A stretch of 64,000 nucleotides of DNA, taken from the NCBI GenBank assembly GCA_034769895.1, contig CM068371.1, forward strand, positions 407,075,969 through 407,139,968, read 5' to 3'. Below are positions 1 to 10,959 of the stretch, piece by piece. Source of the stretch: Magicicada septendecula. Taxonomy: Eukaryota > Arthropoda > Insecta > Hemiptera > Cicadidae. The stretch's first letter is position 1, and the number at the start of each line of letters is the position of its first letter. A program made the position numbers and the translations under genes. The notes under the pieces are model-generated. The model had not been told where the DNA came from. It searched no databases and was given only the letters and a program-made list of their open reading frames with translations.

Positions 1-40
<40 letters not shown>
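1..40. repeat. (TG)n microsatellite
   Basis: Perfect TG dinucleotide run at the window edge; it may continue to the left. Confidence 0.97.
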
Positions 41-41
<1 letters not shown>

Positions 42-121
42 GTTTCATTAAAGAAATATGTACTTAAGAAAATTGTATTCATTTTATCGCTAGTTTCAAA
101 TAATATCAATAGGTACGATGT

Positions 122-162
122 GCAACAACGTTGTAACCGACAGGCGCTTACAACGTTGTTGC
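122..162. repeat. Inverted repeat with 15-bp arms
   Basis: Arms 122-136 and 148-162 are perfect reverse complements around an 11-bp loop. The core ACAACGTTGT is itself palindromic and a related motif recurs at 343-352. The surrounding 41-354 is AT-rich, holds no recognisable gene and does not match the noncoding parts of the other elements, so it may be a separate insertion into element A or the truncation point of A. Confidence 0.7.
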
Positions 163-482
163 TCTATAAGGAGGTTAGTTTTATATATATTTCTTAAAAT
201 AAGTGAACAATCGTGTGGGACTGTAAAATACTCTTTTCAAAATTGTTACAATACATTACGGCTAAAAAACTAGCCAAAAGGTATATACAACACATAAAAA
301 ACAGTTTTTACCGTTTTTTGAAAAATTATTTTTGGCACTTGCAACGTTGTTGGGCGGAGCAATTCAATTATAATGATGAATATAATGAATTAACCAGTAA
401 TAGTGGTAAAATAGTTAAGGAGGGGTATCTAAGGGTGATACAGAAAAAATGTATAGTGATAATGAGAGAGCAATGGGAGCAG

Positions 483-1162
483 GGGGTAGTGAAGGGGTAG
501 TAATAAGTGTTCATAAGTTAGAGAGAGAGAGTATGAGGGGAATAATTTGAGTAGAATGATGAGACAAAGGGCAGATTTCCCTTGTGTAGTAGGTGAAGTA
601 GAGGCTTCACGTGTGTTTAGCAAAAACAAAGGTTTCTTGAAAGTGTATTTGGTAGACGAAAGGCCTACAAATAATTCCCCTGTGTATTATGATTACCCTG
701 GAAAAGCCAGGATGTGTTATAATAATGTTGTGTTGCCCTTTGTGTGGAATGAGAGAGAGAAAGTAAGAGGGGTTATATAAGTGATTTGGAGAATGAGAGA
801 GAAATAAAATTATTCAATAAGTATTGAGAGAATTAAAAACTTACCTGGTGGAGTAGATAATATTGACAATAAAAAGCACTTACCTGGCAGGAGAATTAGT
901 GTACTTGCCGTAGCAGATAATTATGATGGTGATATGACTTACCTGGTTTTAGCAAAAAATACTGACGGAGACAGAAATAGAAATACTGGTGTAGACAGGT
1001 TTTATGAGACAACGATGTGGAATAATTTGATAAATTATTGTTATGGTATAACGAATAAAACAAGATTAAAGGGTTATTATAATAATAATGACAAAATAAA
1101 TTTAATTAAAAATGAGTTGTGTTTATAATAATATAAGATTAATTTATGACGATGGTCGTTAG
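483..1162 (+). pseudogene. Element A gag-like C-terminal region, broken
   Basis: Conceptual translation in shifting frames matches the C-terminal half of the gag-like proteins of B, N1, D and E. A LERERE stretch (about 519-535) is followed by a segment ending in an FPCVVGEVEAS-like stretch, then an ER-TNN-P segment, then a MTYLV segment, then LIKNELC and finally a D-D-G-R terminus at about 1150-1158 where relatives have D/N-D-G-G. Several stops and frame changes interrupt it. No zinc knuckle, protease or RT motif follows. Function unknown; the position suggests a structural Gag-like protein. Confidence 0.65.
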
Positions 1163-1865
1163 ACAGTTATTATTGATGAACATTTCATTATGAGATTGTA
1201 ATGGTTTAATACTGGACTGAATAATGTGATGATTTGTGACAAACAAGAACATTTAATGATGAATATTGTATATAAAGTTGTGTTGGTGTTATATGTAATA
1301 TGTATTCTATAGTAAGGTTATGTACTTTGTATTGTATGTAATCAATTTGTGATTTGGGTGGGGTAATAGTGTTTTGTTAGATCAGATAATTAACAGCATA
1401 TAATTAAAGTTTATGATGGGAATTAAATGAAGTTAAATTGTTTTGAATAAAGTAATTTAAGTAATTTACAGGGTTTTGAAAAAGATGGAATTAAATTCAT
1501 TTGTGATAATTTAGTTAATTAAAGGTGTTGTAAAAGATGAATTTTGGTAATGAAGTTAAATTTTGGTTGAGATTTGAATTGAATAATCAATGGTAGATGA
1601 TTAAAATATTGAATGGAAATGCAGAGTTGAAATAATGATATAACAAGTGAATCCTTAATAGAAAATTGAAATTAAAGTTGTAATGTTCGTAATTGTTTTG
1701 CAAATTTAGAGTTGAGATGTTTATGTTAATGTAATAATGGTAATGTTAATTTTGAGTGTTTATTATGTTGTATTATGTTTAGTATAGAAAACATAAGGTG
1801 TTTATTGGAACATAAGGTAATTGTGTAGATATAAGACATATATAAAACATATATTGTATGTTTTA
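1163..1865 (+). other. AT-rich noncoding 3' half of element A
   Basis: No ORF of interest. The beginning resembles, in reverse complement, the DNA just below the gag stop codon of N1 (about 10150-10240). Otherwise only AT-rich low-similarity sequence. Confidence 0.5.
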
Positions 1866-2115
1866 AATGCGATTCTCCACTTTCGGGCGATCACGGCCTC
1901 ACCGGCCCTGACCGTGGTTTTGGCTGACAACCAGTTATGGGCAGGGTTATTGTACACTGACCATAGTTGGTTACCTTTGAAATTGGTGTAACTTAGAAAT
2001 TAACCGGGGGGTGAATCAGGGGAAATCAACATAACTAAGGAATAGCGGCTACCATCAAATGGGATGGTAGACCGTCCTAAGGGCATGTGACTAATTTTTA
2101 GTAGGCTTACTGGTA
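1866..2115 (+). other. Structured noncoding module M1, element A copy
   Basis: GC-richer block aligned with N1 8745-8985 and E 25470-25705 (both minus). Two hairpins are evident: an arm pair CAGTTATGG / CCATAGTTG (about 1931-1972) and a perfect 8-bp stem CTACCATC / GATGGTAG at 2049-2070, framed by AGCGG on the left and AGACC on the right. The same stems form with different bases in N1 and E. Role unknown; RNA packaging, dimerisation or translation control are possibilities. Confidence 0.7.
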
Positions 2116-2140
2116 TCTTAGATACCAGTAATGCCGAATT

Positions 2141-2270
2141 TTTTAATAACGCTGAAGCAAGAACGGTGTAAGCAGCATTTACACCATAAACATTTTAGTT
2201 CTTGTGGAAGCAAATGGGTGCTACAGTCCAACATAAAAGTCAATAGAGTGTGTGGAAAGGAGCTGGCCAT
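2141..2270 (+). other. Structured noncoding module M2, element A copy
   Basis: Shares GAAGCAAG, then TTCTTGTGGAAGCAA, then a GCTACAGTCCA box and a GTGTGTGGAAAGGAG box, in that order, with B (5625-5745 minus), N1 (8570-8690 minus) and E (25300-25430 minus; weaker). The short run of codons across this block is not conserved, so the constraint is more likely on RNA than on protein. Confidence 0.6.
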
Positions 2271-2744
2271 TACAAGCCAGGGGCATAAATATAGCATTTA
2301 TGCAAATGTGTAGATGCCTTGCACGGTTTACCCGTGAGATTATTTACCAAATTGTAACGGGGTTAGGGGCGATATTATAAAATGATGTGGAGGAGTAAAG
2401 AGATAATAAGATAGAGGAGAGTGATTATGTAATCAAGATAATAGTAGGAAATGCATTCGATTGACTGCATTAATGATGTCGTTTTCATTTTGATTTTTTG
2501 GTAACAAGATTTTGTATTGTATAGAGTTAGTAGTGACAAGTAAATAAGAAAAATAAAGCATTGTAAGGTAGAGCTGTAATGAAATATTTGAGTGAAAGAG
2601 TAATGGGAAGGGGTTATTTAAATTCTGATTGGAATCAGAAATATTTTTTGAATTGGGGATAAGAAATAACAAGGAGATGGTCATATAAAATGTTGAAGTT
2701 AAGTAGTTTGTTGACATAAAATGTGTATTAGGAGTTAAGAAAAA

Positions 2745-3133
2745 AACCAGTGCTTCTTAACACAAACCAGCACCGCTAAGGGGAGACCAGGTCAGTTCTG
2801 GATATGGTATAATGTAAGGCCATTATTTAATGTTTTGATTTTATGTTTCAGTGTCTGGTGATATTGTGGCGGCAGTCCTGTGCTGGCCCACGCGTCAGAG
2901 CAGGGGCGTCAAGTGCCTGACTGGCCTTGCGGTGTTGGGATCTCGAGAGGGAAGCCCAGTAAGGTCATTCAGGTGCGGCCGCAGTCACTGGACCGGGGGC
3001 GTAAGTAACCCATAGTTCTAGTAAAATGTAAAGAGGGTTATGGCACCATATCTGGGCTGATCCTCTTAGGAAGTATGTGAGTGTCAGTAAGAGTTTTTAT
3101 GCTTCGGCATAAAATCTCTCATTGAGGGGGTAT
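2745..3133 (+). other. Module M3, hairpin and polypurine tract of element A
   Basis: Reverse-complement match to 4824-5225 of element B. Landmarks are ACCAGTGCTTCTTAAC, GTGTTGGGATCTCGAG, CCAGTAAGGTCATTCAGGTG and CTGATCC. It ends in a hairpin with a C(UUCG)G tetraloop (about 3085-3124; left outer arm degraded) and the purine tract GAGGGGGTAT directly before the LTR, the usual plus-strand priming arrangement. Confidence 0.75.
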
Positions 3134-3663
3134 TGTAACGGTACAGATAATACACTCCAAGGACATATTGTGAATATTAATGATTTTATTGTGAATTTTA
3201 TTGGGGAAAAGTTACTATATAAATTAGCGACAGAATCGGCAGTCGAGCGGTGGAAGACATCTATTTTTAGCAATCTGACCTTCGAACTTTGTGGATTTGG
3301 AATCAGGCCACACGACGTCATGGGCCGCACCTTCGATGATCTAACTCTGGAATGTGTGTCGGGTTCAGCCATGCCTTAAATTTTGTATACATGGCAGCTG
3401 CGAAACAATAGGACGAGATCACGTGACCGCCCCTCCAACTAAGAATTTTCACCAACTTTGCTCGTCCCGGTTGAATTCAGACTCTTGTGCCGTACGGACG
3501 TAAAAGGTCCGCGGACAAAATTACGGGCGCGCCCAAACAAACAAAATGTAAAAGTGTGAAAGAAATCAGTTTTTTTTAAATAGTACAAAATGAATTAACA
3601 GTTTCGGGTTAAATGGTGAACAAATAAAAAACGGTGAAAGTAAGAAAATGTGCGGAGTGACGG
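3134..3663 (+). repeat. Element A 3' LTR, first segment
   Basis: Begins TGTAACGGTACA right after the purine tract. It is interrupted at 3663 by element B; the last four bases, ACGG, form the left target-site copy. A weak 85-codon reading frame at 3122-3379 runs across the tract-LTR boundary and is not treated as a gene. Confidence 0.75.
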
Positions 3664-4823
3664 TGTAATATACTCTACTGTTATTACTTTAAATTTATTT
3701 TAATTTTATTCTGTTTACTTTACTTCATCCATTGTCCAGACGCCATCTTTAATAGTACCAACAATAAAACATAAAATTTTCTTACCTTCGGGCCAGTTTT
3801 CGGTTAGGCGAACTGAAATAGCAGAACGGGTTATTTGAAGTAAATTACTCTTATATTTGTTGTTTACCAATGACATTCCCCTTTTATTTTACTCATGACT
3901 CTTATACATTGAATCTTACTTTAAAAAAAACCGAACACTTCTATGCGGCCATGAGGCGTAATTTATAAAATCAATTTAGAAGGAATTATTCCCATTAACA
4001 TTTTACTTTCCCACCAAAATAAAGCATAATAATCATCAATTTAAATTATTTCTATAATAGAACACAATCCAGCACTTCTTAAATTTAGATTTTTCATTCA
4101 CACAGCCACGCACCCTTTCATGCTGTACATATTTTAAATTTCCCTTATTGAGCTCATTTTAAATAAACATTTCTTTTGACAGAATTTAGAATGGTTTGAA
4201 TTTATTTTATTCCTGATTGAAGAAGTTATCTGATGTTTCGTTTTAGTACTTATCTGGTTACAGGTGAGTCCACCTTATTGCGTACTTTCGCAAATTCCTG
4301 CCATTTCGTGGTCGCACGCACTTTTCTGAGATAATATATTTTTACATAGTAACTGTTAATTAAATTTACAATTTTGTTCCGATTTTTGTTAATATTCACA
4401 TTTTTGTTTGGGTGCACCCAAGATTCTGTTTCGGAACTTTTATACGTGACCGGGCGGCACTAGGAGTAATTTTACACTGGGACGAGCTGAACTGCGTTAT
4501 TTTCTGAGGTGGAGAGGGTGTTACGTCACCAAGTCTTATTGTTTTCGGAATATGACGAACCAGTTTTTAAGGCGAGGCGAATTATGCACTGCATTCCACT
4601 GTGACGTATTTGCAGGCTTGGCTTGGTGACTTAATAGGTCAAAGTTCGTCTGGCTAAATATAGTTGTTGTTTTTGCGTATACAATGTTGACCTTTATACA
4701 ATTTCCTGCACTTGCCTGCGTTGTTACAAAATGCTGCCATTATGATTCCGACTTTTGAATTACAATAAAATTTATATTTGTTTTCCCCCAAAATAACTAT
4801 GTGGACCGAAATGTACCATTACA
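3664..4823 (-). repeat. Element B 3' LTR
   Basis: 1160-bp LTR, near-identical to the split copy 21733-21784/29331-30442. It carries a TATA-like box (4438-4444), a 5' splice donor GGTAAG on the minus strand (3781-3786) and an AAGATGGCG motif (minus, near 3743-3752). Confidence 0.9.
4438..4444 (-). promoter_or_regulatory. TATA-like box of LTR B
   Basis: Minus-strand TATAAAA in a GC-rich surround (CGGTCACG upstream), kept in the other LTR copy at 30057-30063. The position in the middle of the LTR fits a U3 promoter, with R and U5 downstream. Transcription is not demonstrated. Confidence 0.45.
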
Positions 4824-5225
4824 ATACCCCCTTAATGAGAGGTTTTATGCCGAAGCATAAAAACTCTCATTGACACGCTCATACTTCCTAAAGGGATCAG
4901 CCAGGATATGTCGCCACAACCCCCTTTACAGTCTATAAAAAAATAGTTAACTTACCCCCTGGTCCAGTGATTGTGACTGCACCTGAATGACCTTACTGGA
5001 CTTCTCTCTCGAGATCCCAACACCGCAAGGCCAGTCAGGCACTTGACGCTCCTGCTCTGACGCGCTGGCCAGCTCAGGACCGCTGCCACAGCATCACCAG
5101 ACACTGAAACATCAAATTAAAAATCAAATAGTGGCCTGGTATAATACCATATCCCTCACTGATCTGTTTCCCTTAGCTATGTGCTGGTTTGCGTTAAGAA
5201 GCACTGGTTTTTTCCTTAACTCCTA
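4824..5225 (-). other. Element B polypurine tract, hairpin and module M3
   Basis: On the minus strand the order is M3, hairpin 4834-4871 (stem AATGAGAG / CTCTCATT plus an inner stem, C(UUCG)G loop), then the tract AAGGGGGTAT abutting the LTR. Same order and landmarks as elements A, N1, D and E. Confidence 0.8.
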
Positions 5226-5981
5226 ACATATATATGAATACAATATTTATTATAACAGAATATAAAACATCCAACCTCAATATCGACATTCTTCATACCC
5301 TTCTCTTGTTACATCTTATTTCCAAAATTCAAAATATTTCTCTGATTCTATCAGAATTTAAATAAACATTTCCCATTACAACATTACCAATACCTTCCCT
5401 CATAGAATTCATATTTAAAAACAATTAAATTCATTTATAAAATTCTTATATAGAACAAAACACATTTAAGTCTACGACTTCAGAACAAATTATCTACTTG
5501 AAAATGTCAATCATCTTCCATTGTCATAAGGTTTCTTAACTCCATACAAAATCATTTAGTTGTCTCCTCAGATCAACATCATCAATATAATATATTTAAC
5601 ATTCATTAATTCATTACTAATAATTTAGTAACCTCCTTCCACACACACTGTGGCCCCCCCTGGACTGTAGCGCCCAGTTGTCTCCACAAGAACTGAAGTT
5701 AAGGAGGAATTTTGTCATCTCCTGTCCTTGCTTCGACATTACATTTAAAGTTCAGATAAAGTTATTTATTTATACTTTATAACTAAATCTATTCCATTCA
5801 CACTCACGTAATATAACATAATAAAACATAGTAAACACTCACAATGAACGTAAACTTCATTACATTAAAATAAACATCTCAGTTGCATCTGAATAAAATT
5901 TCCAAACATTCCAAAACGTTAATTTCAGTTGAACCTGTTAATACTCAACTTTAATTATTTACCACTTCTTATACAATTAGA
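5226..5981 (-). other. Element B noncoding region with module M2
   Basis: AT-rich internal DNA. 5625-5745 holds module M2 (minus-strand GAAGCAAGGACAGGAG, TTCTTGTGGAGACAACTG, GCTACAGTCCAG, GTGTGTGTGGAAGGAG). No protein-coding signal. It ends at the N1 insertion. Confidence 0.6.
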
Positions 5982-5985
5982 TTCT

Positions 5986-7407
5986 TGAAGCTTGACTTGT
6001 TTTTGAGTTATTAAAATATTGAATTTTGTCCGTGTTTAGGGCGTCAATTGAAGCTTTACGATCTAATTAGGTATTAAAATACTGAAATCGAGTCCCTTTT
6101 TAGGGCACCAGCTGAAGCTGTACATGTTTATTAATGTTTAAAATATTGAAGTTCTAGTCACTTACCTTTACCGATAATTTACCAAGGTGTCGTCTGATGT
6201 ACTCTGGCAGAGTAAAACTACAGGTGAATGCAAATTAACAAACACATATTTTTATAAACTCAAATAAAATGTTACTTTATTTTCTTTAGCATGACATTTT
6301 TTCTTTTTTATTTCTAGTTTGAATCTACTGATATACACTGTTCCTTTTATCGTACGACATAATACATAATGACAACTACTTGTGACTTTTACTGTTGAGT
6401 TATGCTTTTTCTAGGAGTAACACTCCGAGCAATATTTAATTCACATATGCATGCTATTGAAATTCACTTACTACTGACTATAACATAATGATTAACTTAT
6501 TCTCTACAAAAGCGACCCAAATTGCTCACGCTCTCACTCGTACAAATTTACCTCCCCATTATCATATAGCGCTTTTTTAATTTAAATGAATTAAGTCGAG
6601 AACTTAGTAGTCGGTTACTTAACTTTCGGCATTCCTCTCATCGCCGCGTCTTGCACTGAGTTTATGTCCGAATGTTTTGTCACTTCAATTCATGGTTGAT
6701 TTTTCTTCGTGCACTTCACCTACTTCATTCCGAGATACTGTTTCACTATTTTTACATCTGTTTGTCACCGTCTGCAGTTAAAGGAAAATTTTGATATGCA
6801 AGAGTTCTTTGTGCTCCCGGCCGGGCAAACATGATTATTCGAACTGGGGTTTATTATTTTCACATTTTTATAAAGTTTAGCCCGACCGGTGACGCGCTCT
6901 ACTACTCACGTCCGTCACGTAAAATTTTTTATCGTCGATTGGGAAGAGCGTTAACACAGCGACCACCTCCAACGGTTGGTCAAGACGGAAACACACAGCC
7001 TGCATGCTACAAAATGTTCGTCAATCTACACAAAAACTGGCTTCATCCACGTGCTTCAGGTGTTGACGATATTCCCTCGCCACGAGGCAGTAGACTCAGG
7101 TGGGCGGAGTCATCACAGATATCGGGCATCACCCAAACACGTGGTGAAGGAAATTTTATACTCTAGCCATTTTGGTTGGCATCGTTTCAGTCTGCGTAGC
7201 GTCATCTGCGCGCATGAAAGTGTTGCGCGTACTCTGTGCGTAACACAACACCGGAATTCTCAGAATCGTATTGTGTTCTTACCACACCCGCTTGCAAAGC
7301 TATATTACTGTTCATTGTTTGACTGCTGCCGTATTTTACGTGGGTGTTACAATTGAAAATTAAATAAAATTAATAAAAAATAAAACCTCCCATTCTGCCC
7401 CATTACA
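5986..7407 (-). repeat. N1 3' LTR
   Basis: Starts TGAAGCTTGACTTG on the plus strand and ends CCCATTACA. It carries two relic primer-site copies (6028-6046, 6092-6110) and a minus-strand GGTAAG donor at 6161-6166. Plus-strand reading frames of 111 and 126 codons at 6831-7356 lie antisense to the element. Confidence 0.9.
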
Positions 7408-7760
7408 ATACCCCCCTCCAATGAGAGGTCTTCTGTCGAAACAGGAGAACTCTCATTGCTAAACCCCTAAGAGGATCAGTGAGGATATGGTGCCAACAAC
7501 CCTCCGTTAATTTCTTAAACACGTCATGGGTAACCTACCCCCCTAGCTCGGCGACTATTGCTGCACCTGAACGAGATTACTGGACTTCTCTGTTCGAGAT
7601 CCCAACACCATAAAATCGGACAGATACTCACCATAGTACACCTAACCTTCTAACATTCCACCCCAAAATCAAAACCCTGGCCTTATACCATACCAGATCC
7701 TCAACCGATATGTTCCCCCTTACATGCATGCTGGGTCGCTTTTAGCAATTACTGGGTGCG
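7408..7760 (-). other. N1 polypurine tract, hairpin and module M3
   Basis: Tract GGAGGGGGGTAT (minus) abuts the LTR. The hairpin at 7420-7457 has stem AATGAGAG / CTCTCATT and an inner CTGT / ACAG stem around UUCG. M3 landmarks (GTGTTGGGATCTCGA, AGTCCAGTAA, CAGGTGCA) follow at higher coordinates. Confidence 0.78.
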
Positions 7761-8560
7761 TACACCTACTCATTATTGTATTGTACATAAACTCCCTACT
7801 CAAAATTCATAAAATGTTTTACCTTTTAAATTTCATTTCCTTTCTCAATTTACTTATTCAAAATCTTTTAATTGAATTTATAACTTTTCTTACTTTTTAT
7901 AATAATGAACAAATCATAATGAACAAATAAAAATACACAACTTATTTCTACTATAAATTCAAAATTCAAAATAAATGCACTTGAGTATAAAAGAGAACAT
8001 AAAATACACCTCATAAATCAGCTGACACGTTCCCTACTTATAAGGAACATTACAATTTACAATAACGTTCTTTAATACAAAGAATAAAACAAAATTTTTT
8101 TTTCTTCAAAAAATTTTTATTTCCCAAATTGTTCTTTTATTAATTTCAAGAAAAAATAAAATTATTTAATTTAATTGAAATAACAAAATTCATGAGTTAA
8201 TCACTAAAAACCTATCCTGTCTCTAACATCAGTTATCAGCTGATCTCTCTGGGTCAGGTGTTTGGCCTTACCCTATATACATCATACAAAACTATATCAT
8301 GAAAATTACACAACATTTGTTCATAACCCTTACACTCTAACATAGTAACAATAATGACACAATAAAATATAATAAACAAAATCTGATGAACATCTTCTAT
8401 ACTTGACATAGTCTTTTCAGAATCAGTAGGTCCTTTATGAAATTATTACACAGAAGTCAGTTACTCCTAAACATCTACTGCAATAGCATTTCTTGAATCA
8501 AAAATAAAATCATTTAGTTAGTTCATCAGCTAGTCAGCATCATTAAGTTTCAATTTTTAG
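7761..8560 (-). other. AT-rich noncoding DNA of N1
   Basis: No gene, RNA gene or terminal repeat recognised. A short A/T-only tract is near 8095-8165. Confidence 0.45.
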
Positions 8561-8569
8561 TTCATTCCT

Positions 8570-8990
8570 CCTGTGAGTAATCCCTTGCCACACACACTAT
8601 GACCCCCCCACTGAACTGTGGCGTTCAGTTGCTTCCACAAAGACTGAATTGGTGGAGGAATTTTGGCATCTCCTTGTCCTTGCTTCGGCTTTACATGTTT
8701 TAAAAGGGTCAGATATCATAATATCTGAAGTTTATATTTATAACCTTAGAGACAGGTCTATCACCTGTTTTGCTGTTCCTACTCGAACAAGGTGATAGCC
8801 GCTGTTCCATAGTTCCGGGGATTTCCCCTAAGTGGCCCCCCGTTAATTTCAAATTTCACCAATTTCAAGGACAACCAACCATGGTCAGTTTTACAATTGC
8901 TGCCCACAGCTGGCTGTCGTCCAAAACCACGATTAGTGCTGGTAAGACAGTAATCACCTGAAAAGGCGGGGAAATCATCTTTCATTAGCA
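8570..8990 (-). other. N1 noncoding modules M2 and M1
   Basis: M2 is 8570-8690. M1 is 8745-8985 with two hairpins: CCAGCTGTGG pairing (with G-U wobbles) to CCATGGTTGG at 8873-8919, and CTATCACCT / AGGTGATAG at 8758-8798 with a nested TGTTC / GAACA stem. Flanks AGCGG and AGACC match A and E. Overlapping short reading frames on both strands are not conserved and were not called. Confidence 0.7.
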
Positions 8991-10241
8991 TGTTTTTTCG
9001 TCATCATTTCTATACACTGTATGATAGCAATTAACATGAATATTATATTAACATATAACATAATATTATATAAGGTTGTACAGTGTATTTTACGCCCTAT
9101 TTAGGCCTCCGATGATGGTAACATACTTTGATGTTACTCATCAACACTTACTGCTATCTACAGTGGCACATGCTGCCACTGCACTAGCATAACTAATAGC
9201 TAAACTTAAGCCCTTCTGCATTTGCTGTCTCTACACTCCATAATTGATTTACACTTCGATTAACACCAAACAACCCCCCAAAATCACCCATTAATCTTGC
9301 ATAATAACATAATAGAACATAATACACATTTACCTTGAACATTGACATTGTTACATTACCAAACAATTCTCCTTTAAATAATTTGTATAGAAAATTATAA
9401 ACATTATAACTTGAAATTTTTATTAACTCTTTTATATATCATCATTTAATTATTTATCACTTACTACAATTATATTCCTCAAAAATTTCAAATTTATTAT
9501 TAACCTTTATTTTACATCACATTTCAGTTATTATTACCTTTTAACTATGGCTTCTATTTAGTATAACTATCTCTAATTAGTTTCATCATTGAGTTTAAAA
9601 TCTTTTCAACACATGTAAACATTTTACTCTGTTTAACTAGTATTATAAAATTCATACTCACAGTACATCATTCAAAACATATGATTCCTGTTATTGACAC
9701 AAAATTATAAACAATTCACCAAATCATGTACACATCTCCATGTACCTTCTGAAACAATAACGATAATATGATTCCACAACTAAAAACATCTTACATTTAT
9801 TCAACTACTGTTTATTATTACCACGTTCAAATCTCAAAAATCATTTAAATTATATAACATATAACATATAACAAAATCTCTTTATATAACATTTTAAATT
9901 AATTAATTATTTCATCTCAACTTATTTTAATTCCATCAATTATTTAAAACACAACATTACTTTAAGTACTTTCTTCCAAAACAATTACAATTCATTGATT
10001 ATCACCTCTCATTATTTATTTAGTTTAACAAAATATTATTATTATTATTAAATTAATTTCAGCTACACACACATATTGTTTACCTACAATACATTTTACA
10101 ACACAAACACAATTAATTTCACTCTAAATTTATTTACAATTCTTTGTCATTATTTTATTGTTTACCACACCTCATTTTGTAAAGCAGTCCAATCCAAAAC
10201 CATTAATTATATAATTAAACGTTCATAAACATTTATTGTTT
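8991..10241 (-). other. AT-rich noncoding DNA of N1
   Basis: AT-rich, similar in texture to 19684-20176 (B) and 38650-39150 (D). The last 80 bases next to the gag stop resemble the same position in other elements. Nothing else identified. Confidence 0.45.
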
Positions 10242-10898
10242 TTACCCCCCATCATCGTACAAAAACCTGGTTTTACGTTTACACAGTTCATTTTTTATTA
10301 AACTCGTTATATCATTTTTATTAATATAAAGATTATCCAAATTTTTATATTCTTCCACAATACCAACAGGGTTATTCCATGTTATTAAATCATATAATTT
10401 ATTATCATCGAGTATAGTCCAGTCACCCTTAGTATGATCTGTCATAGTTATGTCAATTACAGTTTCATTATCATTATTATCTACTGCTGTATTAGCTTTG
10501 TCATAAAGTAAGTAATCAATATCATCAATTGCTGTATTAACTATTTCACAAGGTAAGTACTTACTATCACAAACTCTTTCCCTATCTAACCTCTTTATTA
10601 ATTCGTCATAACCTCTACTAACCTTAAATAACTTTACCTTCTTATCAACATATCTTTCATCATAACACCAATTCATACTTTTGCTATCATTCCGTACAGA
10701 GGGTATTAAATCGTAAAAACGCCTACTAAAAATTAAAAAACTACTTAAAAACACGTTGTTTTCCTGTAAGGGACTCTTGCCCTTCAAAAACATTTGTAAC
10801 CAGCTTGGTTTACCATAAAACTGGGGAAAATCTACCCTCTGCCCTATATTCACAAAATCATTCTCTTCATACTCTCTCTCTAACTTACAAATACTGAT

Positions 10899-10959
<61 letters not shown>

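Noticed and set aside
1866-2115. Hammerhead or twister ribozyme in module M1
   Set aside because: Searched by eye for CUGANGA...GAAA and twister core strings; neither is present in all three copies.
2141-2270. tRNA or rRNA genes in the structured modules
   Set aside because: No cloverleaf with A and B boxes and no rRNA landmarks could be read; only element-specific hairpins.
3097-3379. 85- and 91-codon frames across the start of LTR A
   Set aside because: They cross the purine tract and LTR border, exist on both strands and are not kept in LTR B.
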